NCBI RefSeq assembly: GCF_030378205.1
Contig: NZ_CP127385.1
Location: 1,714,001 to 1,778,000 of the forward strand
Length of the DNA: 64,000 bases
Direction of reading: 5' to 3'
DNA from: Bradyrhizobium sp. NP1
GTDB lineage: Bacteria; Pseudomonadota; Alphaproteobacteria; Rhizobiales; Xanthobacteraceae
Of the stretch, positions 1-9,173 are shown in pieces. The notes below the pieces were generated by a model. It searched no databases and was not told the DNA's origin. It was given only the letters and a program-made list of their open reading frames with translations. The stretch's first letter is position 1; every line of letters begins with the position of its first letter. The translations under genes and the position numbers were made by a program.

Positions 1-47
1 CCTGCGGCATCTGCTGGGCAGGACGGAACGAGAGTAGGAGAGATGCC

Positions 48-626
48 ATGAACAGCGTGGTCCGCACCATCAGGATCGATCGCGAGGCGCCGGCTGCCGA
101 TTTCCGCAGCGCCATGCGGCATCTCACCGGCGGCGTCGCCGTCATCACCGCGGGCCGCGGCAGGGACATCTCGGGAATGACGGTCACCTCGGTGACCTCG
201 CTCGCGGTCGATCCGCCCTCGCTGCTCGTCGCGATCAACCGTTCGGCCTCGTCCTGGCCGCTGATCAGGCAGCATGGCTTCTTCGGCGCGAACATCCTCG
301 CCGCCGATCAGCTCGAAGTCGCCGAGCGGTTTACCGGCAAGGACGGGCGCAAGGGCGCCGAGCGCTTTGCCGGCGCCGAATGGGTCACGCGGGCTTCCGG
401 CGTGCCGCTGCTTGCGGGCGCGCTGGCCGCGATCGATTGCGAGGTCGAGGATATCGTCGAACGCCACTCCCATGGCATCGTGATCGGGCGTGTGCTGGAC
501 GTGCAGCTGTCGCCGCGCCGCGCGGCGCTGGCCTATTGGCACGGCCAATATGTCGCGATCGACCAGGACGACGACGCGGTCCGGCTGGCCGAGGTCAGCC
601 TGCCGCCGCCGCGCACCGTCAGATAG
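48..626 (+). CDS. Flavin reductase-like FMN-binding protein
   Basis: The 192-residue protein has the FMN-binding split-barrel pattern of the flavin reductase-like family: an N-terminal FRSAMRHLTGGVAVIT stretch followed by GMTVTSVTSLAVDPPSLLVAIN, which is typical of small reductase partners of two-component flavin monooxygenases. Such enzymes reduce free FMN or FAD with NAD(P)H in the cytoplasm. An AGGAGAG ribosome-binding site lies a few bases before the ATG. No monooxygenase gene is visible in the window, so the partner and substrate are unknown. The upstream gene is outside the window. Confidence 0.85.
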   Translation: MNSVVRTIRIDREAPAADFRSAMRHLTGGVAVITAGRGRDISGMTVTSVTSLAVDPPSLLVAINRSASSWPLIRQHGFFGANILAADQLEVAERFTGKDGRKGAERFAGAEWVTRASGVPLLAGALAAIDCEVEDIVERHSHGIVIGRVLDVQLSPRRAALAYWHGQYVAIDQDDDAVRLAEVSLPPPRTVR

Positions 627-711
627 CGGGGCCCCGGGGCTTCGTCGGACTGGCGTTTTGCCGGTCAGCGATCTAAAAGCGCGATCGTTTTGTATCGGAG
701 CGCGTCGCGCC

Positions 712-867
712 ATGAAACGGATCGCAGTCTGGGCGTTCTACGCGGTCGGCACGCTCGCGATTCTTTATCTCGCGCTCTACGCCTATGCCGCCTTCACGCA
801 TCGCGGCTTTGAGCCGGGCGATCCCATCCACATCTTCCGCAAGCCCGATGCGCCGGACTATTCGTGA
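712..867 (+). CDS. Small single-pass membrane protein
   Basis: A 51-residue protein starts MKRIAVWAFYAVGTLAIL. One hydrophobic helix (about residues 5-27) is followed by a short polar tail ending PDAPDYS. The length and the clean helix plus charged tail suggest a real small inner-membrane protein. The start was chosen because the hydrophobic segment begins directly after this ATG. No family is recognised and no function is proposed. It stands alone between the flavin reductase and the convergent flbD gene. Confidence 0.45.
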   Translation: MKRIAVWAFYAVGTLAILYLALYAYAAFTHRGFEPGDPIHIFRKPDAPDYS

Positions 868-1003
868 TCTCGTGGGATAGCCGCTTCCGTCATGGCCCGC
901 GCAAGCGGCGCATCCGGTATTCCGTGGCGTCGACCGAATCTTATCACGATCGCCACGGTATACTGGATCGCCCGGTCAAGCCGGGCGATGACCGAGGGGA
1001 AGA

Positions 1004-2380
1004 CTACCCCGCCGCGGCGCGGTGATAGTCGCCGGATGCCGGCGGCGGGATCGGCAGGCCGCCATCGGCGTATTCGTTCAGCTTGTTGCGCAGTGTGCGG
1101 ATCGAAATGCCGAGGATGTTGGCGGCATGGGTGCGGTTGCCGAGGCAGTGCTTCAGCGTCTCCAGGATGAGATCGCGCTCGACGTCGGCGACGGTGCGGC
1201 CCACCAGCGCGCGCGTCACCTGCTCGGCGGCCATGGTCGCATGCGCCACCGCCGGCACCGTCCTTGCAATGTCGAGGCGGTCGCCGTCGGGGGTGAGGAT
1301 CGCGTCGGCGCCGATCTCGTCGCCCTGCGCCATCAGCACGGCGCGGTGAATGGTGTTCTCGAGCTCGCGAACATTGCCTTGCCAGCGGTTTGCCGTCAGC
1401 ACCCGCCTGGCGTCGGCCGACAGCGGCCGCAGCGGCACGCCGTTGGCTTGCGAATATTTGCGCGCGAAGTGCTGCGCCAGCTCCATGACGTCGGCCGGCC
1501 GGTCGCGCAAGGGAGGGATCTTCAGATTGACCACGTTGAGCCGGAACAGCAGGTCCTCGCGGAAGGTGCCGTCGCGCACCGCCTCGCCAAGGTTGCGGTT
1601 CGAGGTGGCGATGATGCGGATGTCGATGGCGACAGGCTTGTTGCCGCCGACGCGGTCGATCACGCGCTCCTGGATCGCGCGCAACAGCTTCGACTGCAGC
1701 CGGACGTCCATTTCGGAGATTTCGTCGAGCAGCAGCGTGCCCCCGGTCGCTTCCTCGAACTTGCCGATGCGACGGGCGACCGCGCCGGTGAAGGCGCCTT
1801 TCTCATGGCCGAACAGCTCGGATTCCAGCAGGTGCTCGGGGATCGCGGCGCAGTTGATCGAAATGAACGGGCGCTTGGCGCGCGTGGAGCGGCTGTGGAC
1901 GTAGCGGGCGAGCACCTCCTTGCCGGTGCCGGATTCGCCGGTGATCATCACGGAGGCATCCGAGCCCGCGATCTGCTGGGCGAGCTTGATCACCCGGCCC
2001 ATGGCGTCGTCGCGATAGACCAGCTCGCGGGAGTCATTGGCGACGGCGGCAAGCACCGCCGCGATCAGCTCAGGGTCCGGCGGCAGCGGGATATATTCCT
2101 TGGCGCCGGCATGGATCGCTGCGACGGCCGCGCGTGCGTCGGAGGAGATGCCGCAGGCAACGATCGGCACGTGGATGTGCTCGGCGTCGAGCCGGATCAC
2201 CAGGTCGCGGATGTCGAGGCCGACATCGACCAGCAGGAGGTCGGCGCCCTTGCCGCCGCGCAGCACGGCCATCGCCTGCTCGTTGCCCTCCGCATGGGTC
2301 ACGGAGGCGCCGTTCTCCATGGCGATCTTGGTCGCGGTGGTGAGCTGGCCCTTCAATGTGCCAACGATGAGAAGCCGCAT
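1004..2380 (-). CDS. flbD: Sigma-54-dependent flagellar regulator FlbD
   Basis: This 458-residue protein is an NtrC-family activator. An N-terminal receiver-like domain (residues 1-118) is followed by an AAA+ domain with Walker A GESGTGKE (148-155), the sigma-54 contact loop GAFTGA (195-200), Walker B GGTLLLDE (213-220), and a C-terminal Fis-type helix-turn-helix (about 412-436). The receiver keeps an Asp (D52) and a Lys but lacks the usual acidic pair after the first strand, as known for FlbD. In Caulobacter FlbD activates late flagellar sigma-54 promoters. It is the last gene of the fliF-fliG-fliH-fliN-flbD run, 51 nt after fliN, which supports the name. Confidence 0.93.
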   Translation of the reverse strand: MRLLIVGTLKGQLTTATKIAMENGASVTHAEGNEQAMAVLRGGKGADLLLVDVGLDIRDLVIRLDAEHIHVPIVACGISSDARAAVAAIHAGAKEYIPLPPDPELIAAVLAAVANDSRELVYRDDAMGRVIKLAQQIAGSDASVMITGESGTGKEVLARYVHSRSTRAKRPFISINCAAIPEHLLESELFGHEKGAFTGAVARRIGKFEEATGGTLLLDEISEMDVRLQSKLLRAIQERVIDRVGGNKPVAIDIRIIATSNRNLGEAVRDGTFREDLLFRLNVVNLKIPPLRDRPADVMELAQHFARKYSQANGVPLRPLSADARRVLTANRWQGNVRELENTIHRAVLMAQGDEIGADAILTPDGDRLDIARTVPAVAHATMAAEQVTRALVGRTVADVERDLILETLKHCLGNRTHAANILGISIRTLRNKLNEYADGGLPIPPPASGDYHRAAAG

Positions 2381-2431
2381 GTCTGTCTCCTGTCCGTCTG
2401 TCGGCGCGGCTTGCGCGCCTCGTCCTGATCG

Positions 2432-2782
2432 TTAGGTGCTTGCCTTGATGATTTCCGTCATGGTGACGCCGAGCTTGTCTTCCACCAGCACCACCTCGCC
2501 GCGCGCGACCAGGCGGTTGTTGACGTAGATGTCGATCGCCTCGCCGACGCGGCGGTCGAGCTCGAGCACGGTGCCGGGGCCGAGCTTCAACAGCTCGCCG
2601 ACCTCCATCTTGGAGCGGCCGAGCACGGCCGAGACCTGCACCGGCACGTCGAACACCGCTTCGAGGTCGGCGGCGATGCGGGCGGCGTTCTCGTCCTCGT
2701 GATAGGCGATGTCGTCGGACGAGGGCGCGGTCGCCGGCGCGTTGAGATCGGGAAGGGGTACTTGGCTGTCGGTATCGCTCAT
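2432..2782 (-). CDS. fliN: Flagellar motor switch protein FliN
   Basis: At 116 residues this has the normal FliN length. A variable acidic N-terminus precedes the SpoA/SpoC-type domain (about residues 42-112) with VFDVPVQVSAVLGR, a LLKLGPGTVLELDR segment and a NNRLVARGEVV segment, all typical of FliN. FliN forms the lower C-ring of the flagellar switch with FliM and FliG and binds FliH during export. Its start lies 3 nt after the fliH stop codon, so the two are probably translated together. fliM is not in the window. Confidence 0.95.
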   Translation of the reverse strand: MSDTDSQVPLPDLNAPATAPSSDDIAYHEDENAARIAADLEAVFDVPVQVSAVLGRSKMEVGELLKLGPGTVLELDRRVGEAIDIYVNNRLVARGEVVLVEDKLGVTMTEIIKAST

Positions 2783-2785
2783 GGC

Positions 2786-3427
2786 TTAATCCTCGTGGCC
2801 GGCGCTTGCGGCCTGGTTGCGGGACGCCATGTAGCGCCCGACGAGCTCGTTGATCTTGGCCTCGATGGTGGCGCGATCCAGCACGACGCCGCCGTCGGCC
2901 CATTCGATGCGGCAGTCGCCGGCGGCGATTTCCGGCTCGGCCAGAAGCACCAGCCGGCCCTGGAAGCCGCTTTGCGCCGCCTGCCGCTCGATGCTTTCGC
3001 GCGCGGCCTCGTAGAGCGCGGCGTTGATCCGCACCACGAGATGCGGTGTCGAGACGAGCTGGGAGAAGCAGTCGCGGATCAGGCCGGTGATCTCGCCGAG
3101 CGGCTCGGCCGCGATCAACTGGCTGCACAGCTTGCGGGCGACGGCGACCGCGACGTCGACGGCCTCGGTCTCCATCCGCGTTTCGATGCCGGCAAAGCGC
3201 GCCGCGATCCCCTGCATGCCGAGCCGGATTTCCTCCAGCGCCAGCGCCATGCGGCGATCGCTTTCCACCTTGGCCTCGCGCTGCGCGGCGTCGTAGCCCT
3301 GCCGATAGGCGAGCGCCTCGGCGGCCGCGACCTTCTGCGCGACCTCGGCGGCGGTGGCCGCCCGCTCGCGCGATCTGTCGGGTGCGGCGAAGTCGTTGTC
3401 GAACAGGAATTTGGCGGGCGCGGCCAT
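2786..3427 (-). CDS. fliH: Flagellar export regulator FliH
   Basis: A 213-residue, alanine- and glutamate-rich helical protein starts [17 protein letters not shown] and has the FliH/YscL-like pattern in its second half (a GDCRIEWADGGVVLDR motif near the C-terminus). FliH regulates the FliI export ATPase and links it to the C-ring. Its start overlaps the fliG stop in the form TGATG, which indicates translational coupling. The position between fliG and fliN is what rhizobial fliH/flbE genes show. Sequence conservation in this family is weak, so the name rests mainly on context and length. Confidence 0.85.
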   Translation of the reverse strand: MAAPAKFLFDNDFAAPDRSRERAATAAEVAQKVAAAEALAYRQGYDAAQREAKVESDRRMALALEEIRLGMQGIAARFAGIETRMETEAVDVAVAVARKLCSQLIAAEPLGEITGLIRDCFSQLVSTPHLVVRINAALYEAARESIERQAAQSGFQGRLVLLAEPEIAAGDCRIEWADGGVVLDRATIEAKINELVGRYMASRNQAASAGHED

Positions 3428-4506
3428 CAGTACACCAGCTCGTCGTCGGCGCGGTTCTTGGTCAGCATGATCTCGCCCTTGGCCGCGAGATCCTTGGCGA
3501 GGTTGACCAGCAGCGCCTGCGCCTCGTCGACGTCGCGCAGCCGCACCGGTCCCATCGCGGCCATGTCGTCGACCAGCATCTTGGCGGCGCGCGAGGACAT
3601 GTTGCTGAAGAAGAAGTTGCGCACCTCCTCATTGGCGCTCTTGAGCGCGACGCCGAGCTTGTCCTTGTCGACATGGCGCATCAGGGTCTGCGCCGAGCCG
3701 GAATCCAGCTTGATCAGGTCGTCGAAGGTGAACATCAGCGCCTTGATGCGCTCGGCGGACTCGCGGTTTTCCTCTTCCAGCGCGGTGATGAAGCGGGTCT
3801 CGGTCTGGCGGTCGAAATTGTTGAAGATCTCCGCCATCACCTCATGGGCGTCACGGCGGCGGGTCTGCGACAGGTTGGACATGAACTCGGTGCGCAGCGT
3901 CTGCTCGACGCGCTCGATCACCTCCTTTTGCACCGCCTCCATCTTCAGCATGCGGCCGACGACGTCGAGCGCCATGTCCTCGGGCAGGATCGCGAGCACG
4001 CGGGCGGCGTGTTCCGACTTCAGCTTGGACAGCACGACCGCGATCGTCTGCGGATACTCGTTCTTCAAATAGTTGGCGAGCACCTCTTCCTGCACGTTGG
4101 AAAGCTTTTCCCACATGTTGCGTCCGGCGGGGCCGCGGATCTCGTCCATGATGCCGGTGACGCGGTCGGCAGGCAGGTACTGCTGCAGCAGCCGTTCGGT
4201 GGCGTCGAAATTGCCCATCAGCGCGCCGGAGGCCGACATCCGCGAGACGAATTCGAGCAGCATGTCCTCGACCACCTCGGCCTCGACGGTGCCGAGCGTC
4301 GACATCGCCATCGACAGCTCCTTGACTTCGTCGTCGTCGAGCATCGACCAGATCTTGCCGCCATATTGCTCGCCGAGCGCCAGCATCAGGATCGCCGCGC
4401 GCTGGCGGCCCGGCATCTTCACCTGGGGCCTGCCGTTCTGGCGCGGCGCGAGGCTCGCGATCACACTGGTGATGTCGGTCGAGTTTGCGGTCTGCGGTAA
4501 TGCCAT
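3427..4506 (-). CDS. fliG: Flagellar motor switch protein FliG
   Basis: The 359-residue protein carries the three FliG regions. The N-terminal domain binds FliF. The middle domain has the conserved [20 protein letters not shown] segment. The C-terminal domain has [11 protein letters not shown] followed by charged torque-generating helices. FliG sits on the MS ring and transmits torque from the stator. The gene is separated from fliF by 1 nt and overlaps fliH by 1 nt, so fliF-fliG-fliH-fliN-flbD reads as one tightly packed operon. Confidence 0.96.
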   Translation of the reverse strand: MALPQTANSTDITSVIASLAPRQNGRPQVKMPGRQRAAILMLALGEQYGGKIWSMLDDDEVKELSMAMSTLGTVEAEVVEDMLLEFVSRMSASGALMGNFDATERLLQQYLPADRVTGIMDEIRGPAGRNMWEKLSNVQEEVLANYLKNEYPQTIAVVLSKLKSEHAARVLAILPEDMALDVVGRMLKMEAVQKEVIERVEQTLRTEFMSNLSQTRRRDAHEVMAEIFNNFDRQTETRFITALEEENRESAERIKALMFTFDDLIKLDSGSAQTLMRHVDKDKLGVALKSANEEVRNFFFSNMSSRAAKMLVDDMAAMGPVRLRDVDEAQALLVNLAKDLAAKGEIMLTKNRADDELVY

Positions 4507-4507
4507 G

Positions 4508-6163
4508 TCAGGTAGCCGGTTCAGTCAGCCATTGGCGAAGGATGGAAACGGTTTCGTTGGGGTTGCGCTCGGCAAGCTCGCCGACGCGATGCACCGACTG
4601 GGCGTGGACCTGGCCCTGGACCTGGGCGACGTCGATCAGCTGCGCGGTGGCGTTCGTGCCCGGAAGCAGGGCCTGGCCGGGCGCGCCGCCGCCCGATGCG
4701 CTGCCGTCGGCGATCGCCGGCACCGGCTCGCCGGCGAGCGCGGCTGCGATCTCCTCGGAGGCGAGGATGCGTTTGACCAGCGGACGGATCACCATGAACA
4801 TCACGACGAGGCCGAGGATCATCATGACGCCGAGCTCGATCACGTACATGACGTCGTCCTTGGTGAACTGCAGCATGCCGAGCAGGCCGGACGGTTCGGG
4901 CAGCGAGGCGACTGCGGGCGCCTCGGCGAATTTCAGGTTGACGACCTCGACCTGGTCGCCGCGCTTCTGGTCGAAGCCGATCGCCGAGCGCACCAGCGCG
5001 GCAATCCGGTCGAGCTCTTCCTTGCCGCGCTCCTTGTAGACCATCTCGCCTTTTTCGTTCTTGGCGTAGCTGCCGTCGACCAGCACGGCGACGGAGATGC
5101 GGTTCACCCGTCCGGCCTCGGTGACCTCGGTCTTGGTGGTGCGCGAAATCTCGTAGTTGTTGGTCTCCTCGGTCTTCTTGCTCTGATCGCGGCTGGCCGC
5201 CGCATTGTCCTGGTTGCGGTTGCCCGGCAGCTCGTTGTTGACGGTGACCTGGCCGTTGTTGTCGGTCGTGACCGCGGATTCCTCGCGGGTCTGGCTCGAG
5301 CGCAACACCCGCCCTTCCGGATCGAACTTGTCGGAGGTCTGGGTGATCTTGTTGTAGTCGAAATCGGCGGAGAGCTGGACGCGGGCGCGACCCTGGCCGA
5401 CCACCGAGGACACGATGTCCTCGACCTGCTTGCGCATCCGCTTCTCGAAGCCGGCCCGGCGTTCGTCGCCGACCGCCTGGTCGATATCGCTGGCGGCGCC
5501 GTCGGCGAGCAGCTGGCCGGCCTCGTCGACGATCGACACCCGCTGCGGCTTCAGGCCGTTGACCGCCGAGGCGACGACATGGCGAATCGCGCGAATCTGC
5601 TGCGGCTCAAGCGTGCCGCGGACGCGGACCACGATCGAGGCCGAGGGCTCCGGCGTCTCGCGCGAGAACAGGGGGCGCTCGGGCAGCACCAAATGGACGC
5701 GCGCGGCCTGGATACGGTCGATGGCACGGATGGTGCGGGCGAGCTCGCCTTCCAGCGCGCGCAGATGGTTGATGTTCTGGACGAAGCTCGTGGTGCCGAG
5801 CGCGTCCGACTTGTCGAAGATCTCGTAGCCGACGCCGCCGCCCTTGGGCAGGCCGCCCTCGGCGAGCTTCATCCTGAGCCGCGTGACCTTGTCCTTGGGC
5901 ACCATGATCACGCTGCCTTCGCCGCGCAGCTCGAACGGAATGCCCTGGCGCTCCAGGTCCTTGATGATCGCGGACGAGTCCTCGACGCTGAGGTCGGTGA
6001 AGAGCGTCGTCATCTGCGGCGTCGTGACGCGCATGATGACAAAGGCGAAGAAGCCGATCAGCGCCGCTGTCACGGCGATCATCGCCATCAGTCGCGAGGC
6101 GCCAAGCCCCTTCAGAAAGTCAACCAGACCCTGCAAACCAACCGCCCCAGATTCGGCGCCCAA
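4508..6163 (-). CDS. fliF: Flagellar MS-ring protein FliF
   Basis: The 551-residue protein has an N-terminal membrane helix (about residues 24-45), the YscJ/FliF ring-building domains, a long low-complexity middle ([18 protein letters not shown]), a second membrane helix ([19 protein letters not shown]), and a C-terminal FliG-binding tail ([13 protein letters not shown]). It forms the MS ring in the inner membrane. The first codon of this frame is TTG with a weak ribosome-binding site. Another TTG nine codons downstream (reading [12 protein letters not shown]) fits the usual FliF N-terminus and may be the true start. A terminator separates it from sciP upstream. Confidence 0.95.
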   Translation of the reverse strand: MGAESGAVGLQGLVDFLKGLGASRLMAMIAVTAALIGFFAFVIMRVTTPQMTTLFTDLSVEDSSAIIKDLERQGIPFELRGEGSVIMVPKDKVTRLRMKLAEGGLPKGGGVGYEIFDKSDALGTTSFVQNINHLRALEGELARTIRAIDRIQAARVHLVLPERPLFSRETPEPSASIVVRVRGTLEPQQIRAIRHVVASAVNGLKPQRVSIVDEAGQLLADGAASDIDQAVGDERRAGFEKRMRKQVEDIVSSVVGQGRARVQLSADFDYNKITQTSDKFDPEGRVLRSSQTREESAVTTDNNGQVTVNNELPGNRNQDNAAASRDQSKKTEETNNYEISRTTKTEVTEAGRVNRISVAVLVDGSYAKNEKGEMVYKERGKEELDRIAALVRSAIGFDQKRGDQVEVVNLKFAEAPAVASLPEPSGLLGMLQFTKDDVMYVIELGVMMILGLVVMFMVIRPLVKRILASEEIAAALAGEPVPAIADGSASGGGAPGQALLPGTNATAQLIDVAQVQGQVHAQSVHRVGELAERNPNETVSILRQWLTEPAT

Positions 6164-6206
6164 ATTCAGCTGGGCAATTATTGCCTAGGGTATGGTTTCG
6201 ATATGG

Positions 6207-6220
6207 TTAACGAAGGTTAA
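6207..6220. promoter_or_regulatory. CtrA-like TTAA-N6-TTAA pair upstream of fliF
   Basis: Two TTAA half-sites are separated by six bases (CGAAGG), about 45 nt upstream of fliF. The CtrA consensus is TTAA-N7-TTAA, so the spacing is one base short. fliF is a known CtrA target in Caulobacter, which makes the location suggestive, but binding is an inference. Confidence 0.4.
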
Positions 6221-6248
6221 GAGGTCGGGACGAAAAATGGTCATGAAA

Positions 6249-6279
6249 AAAATCGGCCTCGCGGGGCGAGGCCGATTTT
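6249..6279 (-). terminator. Rho-independent terminator of sciP
   Basis: A 13-bp perfect inverted repeat (AAAATCGGCCTCG / CGAGGCCGATTTT) has a 5-nt CGGGG loop. Read on the minus strand it is followed by a run of T, just after the sciP stop codon. It separates sciP from the fliF operon. Confidence 0.85.
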
Positions 6280-6309
6280 CGTCAAATTGCGCTGGTTCTA
6301 GCGGAAGCG

Positions 6310-6585
6310 TTACTGGCGATATTGCTGGATGCGGGTCGTGCGCAGTCCGGCAAGGCCGTGCTGGTCGATGGAAAATTGCCAGGAGAGGAATTCGTCGACC
6401 GTCAGGGTGTAGCGGCTGCAGGCTTCCTCAAGCGAAAGCAGGCCGCCGCGCACCGCGGCAACGACCTCGGCCTTACGGCGAATGACCCACCGTTTGGTCC
6501 CGGGCGCGGGCAAATCCGCGATCGTGAGCGGACTGCCGTCGGGCCCGATGACGTATTTCACCCTCGGGCGATGGGGTTCTGTCAT
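6310..6585 (-). CDS. sciP: CtrA inhibitor SciP (DUF1153 family)
   Basis: The start at MTEPHRPRVKYV gives 91 residues, the normal size of DUF1153/SciP proteins. Conserved features seen are VIGPDGSPLTIADLP, KRWVIRRKAEVVAAVRGGLLS and a helix-turn-helix-like EEACSRYTLTVDEFLSW ending GLAGLRTTRIQQYR. In Caulobacter SciP binds CtrA and blocks activation of CtrA-dependent promoters in the G1 phase, and sciP is itself activated by CtrA. Another ATG seven codons upstream is less likely. The gene lies between flgD and fliF in the flagellar cluster and has its own terminator. Confidence 0.9.
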   Translation of the reverse strand: MTEPHRPRVKYVIGPDGSPLTIADLPAPGTKRWVIRRKAEVVAAVRGGLLSLEEACSRYTLTVDEFLSWQFSIDQHGLAGLRTTRIQQYRQ

Positions 6586-6642
6586 GGCGTACTCACAAAC
6601 TCTCAACCACTGAACTCACCCCGGCAAACTACGCCCTTCGGC

Positions 6643-6657
6643 TTAAAATTTGCCTAA
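6643..6657. promoter_or_regulatory. CtrA-like box upstream of sciP
   Basis: TTAA-N7-CTAA (TTAG-N7-TTAA on the coding strand) matches the CtrA consensus TTAA-N7-TTAA at 7 of 8 fixed bases with correct spacing. It lies 58-72 nt upstream of the sciP start. CtrA activation of sciP is known in Caulobacter. Confidence 0.55.
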
Positions 6658-6744
6658 ACCCAAGGCTGCAATATGATTCTCCTTTGACAAGCCCTCATGC
6701 TGGCGGTCCGGACAGGGCAAAAGCCCGGACCGGACCCGCGATTG

Positions 6745-6759
6745 CTAACGAATCGTTAA
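6745..6759. promoter_or_regulatory. Second CtrA-like box, flgD-sciP gap
   Basis: CTAA-N7-TTAA, again 7 of 8 fixed bases of the CtrA consensus, lies about 160 nt upstream of sciP. It also sits next to a short GC hairpin (6760-6777), so it may instead be part of the flgD transcript end. Confidence 0.35.
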
Positions 6760-6777
6760 CGAGGCCGACGGGCCTCG
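6760..6777 (-). terminator. Possible flgD terminator hairpin
   Basis: CGAGGCC and GGCCTCG are separated by GACG directly after the flgD stop codon. The T-tract on the minus strand is poor (TTAACG), so this is a weak terminator or a processing hairpin. Confidence 0.4.
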
Positions 6778-6779
6778 AG

Positions 6780-7481
6780 CTAATTCACGATGCGCTGGAT
6801 CTGGTTGATGGTGTAGCTCTGTCCGTTGATCGAGAGCAGCGGCGGCGACTGGGTGAGGTCGACCGAGTTGACCACGCCCTGCGCCTGGGTGGTGATGCCG
6901 ACGGCATTGCCGGAGCTGTCGGTCGCGGTCGCGGTCAGCGTGTACTGGCCGTTCTGCCATTGGGTGCCGTCGTTGCCCTGGCCGTTCCAGACGAACGGCT
7001 GGTTGTTGCCGGCGCTGGCCGAATATTTCCCCGAAAATACCGTCTGCCCGCTGCTGTTGGTGATCGAAATATTCACGGTCGAATTGCTCGGGATGTTCAG
7101 GTTCCAGGTCGCCTGGGAGTTGGTCAGGGTCGCCGTGTTGCCGTTGACCACGGCGGTCTTGCCGACGAAGGTCAAGGCCTGGGTGGCCTGCGCGGTCTGC
7201 TGCAGCGAGACCAGCGTGGTCAGCTGGTCGTTGGTCTTGAGCTGCTGCTCGACCGAAGCGAATTGCACGAGCTGCTGGGTGAACTGGTTGGTGTCCAGCG
7301 GATCGAGCGGGTTCTGGTTCTTCAGCTGCGTCGTCAGCAGCGTCAGGAAGGTCTGGAAATTTCCCGCCAGCGTCGCGCCGGAGGTCGAGCTGAGCGAAGA
7401 GCCCGACGAGGACGCCGGTAGCGGCGTCGTTCCCGAAACGACAGGGCTGGCTGTAACGGCTGCTCCGGCGGTAGTCGCCAT
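6780..7481 (-). CDS. flgD: Flagellar hook cap protein FlgD
   Basis: The 233-residue protein has the diagnostic FlgD N-terminal block FLTLLTTQLKNQNPLDPLD followed by NQFTQQLVQFASVEQQ (about residues 44-80). An Ig-like/Tudor C-terminal half contains the conserved VWNGQGNDGTQW. FlgD is the scaffold for hook subunit assembly and is exported through the flagellar type III system. The start lies 11 nt after the fliK stop on the same strand, so the two genes are probably one transcript. A gene order of fliK then flgD is common in rhizobia. Confidence 0.95.
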   Translation of the reverse strand: MATTAGAAVTASPVVSGTTPLPASSSGSSLSSTSGATLAGNFQTFLTLLTTQLKNQNPLDPLDTNQFTQQLVQFASVEQQLKTNDQLTTLVSLQQTAQATQALTFVGKTAVVNGNTATLTNSQATWNLNIPSNSTVNISITNSSGQTVFSGKYSASAGNNQPFVWNGQGNDGTQWQNGQYTLTATATDSSGNAVGITTQAQGVVNSVDLTQSPPLLSINGQSYTINQIQRIVN

Positions 7482-7492
7482 CTTACGTCTCC

Positions 7493-9136
7493 TTACACCC
7501 GGATATCGACGCCGCCGCTCGGCGAGAGCATGCGGCCATATGATCGTCCCGCGGCTATCGGGGGCATCGTATCGTCTTCGCTGATCACCAGCCGCTGCGC
7601 GTTGCCGGCACCATCGCCGTTGTTCTGCCCGGACGAGGACTGATCGCGCAGGCTGAACTGCAGGCCGTTGCCGTTCATCTTCAGCCCGGCGTCGTCGAGC
7701 GCGCGCTGCAATTGGGGTGCATCCTGCTGCAGCATCGACAGCGTCTGCGGCTTTTCGACCGTCAGATGCGAGGTCACCTGGCCGTTGCGGTCGACGTCGA
7801 TGCGGACGTCGATGCGGCCGAGGTCGGCCGGATCGAGACGGATGTCGAAGCGGGTCTTGCCGCTTTTGGCGGACGCTGCGATCTCCACCGCAAGCCCGCT
7901 CAGCGGCACGGCCACCGCATTGGGAGCGGCGGAAACATTGAAATTGGTGCTGGAGGCGGAAGCCGGTGTCGCAGCTTGCAGCTGCGCGGGCAGTGCGGCG
8001 GGCGCCTGCAGGCCGGTGTCCGGCGCCGTGGTCGCGGCGGCTTCGCTTGAGGTTTGAACGTGGTCGCGTGCCGTGGCCGCCGCAGGCGTGTTGTCAGGGT
8101 TCGCAGCTTTGGCGGCGCCTTCGGCCGCGACCGCCGCGGCCGGCCTGGCGGTGGCGGTCGGCTGCGGTCCGGTGGTCGTGACCGCAGGACCCTGGGTGGT
8201 CACGGCGGTCGCGCCCGATCCGTCTGGCGGATCGGCGGCGTCTGATGAGTCGGTCGCGGCTTGGGTCGCCGTACCCGTCTTGGTGGTTGCAGCTTTCGCT
8301 GTGCCCGGAGCGGGGAGACCGACTCCGTTCGGCAATGACTGGCCGGGCGCCTGTGAATTGGTCTCGATCGCGCCTTGCGGAAGCGGCGGGCCGGTCTCGA
8401 TGGCCGGCGTTTGCGCGCCGGCCTTGATGGCGGCTGCATCCTGCGCGGTCGACCCGGTGGCGCCGCCCGTGCCGCCCGTGCCGCCGGGTCCCGCCGGCGC
8501 TGTCGTTGCGGCAGCGGTCGTTGCGGCGGCGGTCGTTGCCGCGGTCGCGGCGATCGCGGCCTTGGCGATTGCAAGCGGCCCGGTCGAGTCGGTCGGGCCC
8601 TGCGCCGGATTGGTGGCGGTGCTGCCGGGCACGGTGAATGGGATCGCCACGACGAGGCCGTCCAGTGTCGTGCCGGTCACCTGTTGAGGTGAAGCCGTCG
8701 CGTCGCTCGCCGTCGAAGTCGTCGGCGTGGTGGTGGTGTCCGATTTAGCCGCCTTGCCGTCGCCGTCCTTTGCGGCGGACTTGCCCGCCTTTCCGGATGA
8801 GCGGGTGGCTGGCGATGTCGAAGCGTCGCTGCCGCCTTTCGAGTCCGTCGCGCCGGCGGCCGGCGGACTGGAAGCGCCGTTGCCGCTATCGTTGCCCGCG
8901 CGGGACGCGGGCGGTGAAGCCGCATCGCGCTGGGCCCGGCTGTCGGCAGGCGTATTGTCGGTAGAGCGTGGCAGCGCAGGCGGCTGGGGAGCCGGCGAGG
9001 GCGGCGTGTCGCTGCCGGACTGGCTGACGAGTGAGCCGAAATTGTCGGCCGGACGCGGCGGGTCGGGCCGCGCTGCCTTCGGCGGCGGGACCTGAGCGGA
9101 CAAACTGGCAGCTAGATCTGACGTGACACTGAACAC
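7493..9136 (-). CDS. fliK: Flagellar hook-length control protein FliK
   Basis: A GTG start at 9136 gives 547 residues. The long Ala/Pro/Thr-rich middle (about residues 30-420) is the variable ruler region. The C-terminal Flg_hook domain is recognised by KTRFDIRLDPADLGRIDVRI and LSMLQQDAPQLQRALDDAG. FliK measures hook length and switches export specificity. The GTG was chosen because GAAAGAGG lies at ribosome-binding distance and a sigma-54-type promoter ends about 27 nt further upstream, inside the longer open frame that reaches 9349. An ATG at 9190 would overlap that promoter. Confidence 0.85.
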   Translation of the reverse strand: MFSVTSDLAASLSAQVPPPKAARPDPPRPADNFGSLVSQSGSDTPPSPAPQPPALPRSTDNTPADSRAQRDAASPPASRAGNDSGNGASSPPAAGATDSKGGSDASTSPATRSSGKAGKSAAKDGDGKAAKSDTTTTPTTSTASDATASPQQVTGTTLDGLVVAIPFTVPGSTATNPAQGPTDSTGPLAIAKAAIAATAATTAAATTAAATTAPAGPGGTGGTGGATGSTAQDAAAIKAGAQTPAIETGPPLPQGAIETNSQAPGQSLPNGVGLPAPGTAKAATTKTGTATQAATDSSDAADPPDGSGATAVTTQGPAVTTTGPQPTATARPAAAVAAEGAAKAANPDNTPAAATARDHVQTSSEAAATTAPDTGLQAPAALPAQLQAATPASASSTNFNVSAAPNAVAVPLSGLAVEIAASAKSGKTRFDIRLDPADLGRIDVRIDVDRNGQVTSHLTVEKPQTLSMLQQDAPQLQRALDDAGLKMNGNGLQFSLRDQSSSGQNNGDGAGNAQRLVISEDDTMPPIAAGRSYGRMLSPSGGVDIRV

Positions 9137-9173
9137 GGACCGGCCTCTTTCAAGCAACGCGCTTTCCCTCCTC

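Noticed and set aside
1022..2428. 468-codon open frame antisense to flbD
   Set aside because: It is a shadow of flbD in high-GC sequence, Arg/Gly/Asp/His-rich with no domain, while the opposite strand encodes a full sigma-54 activator.
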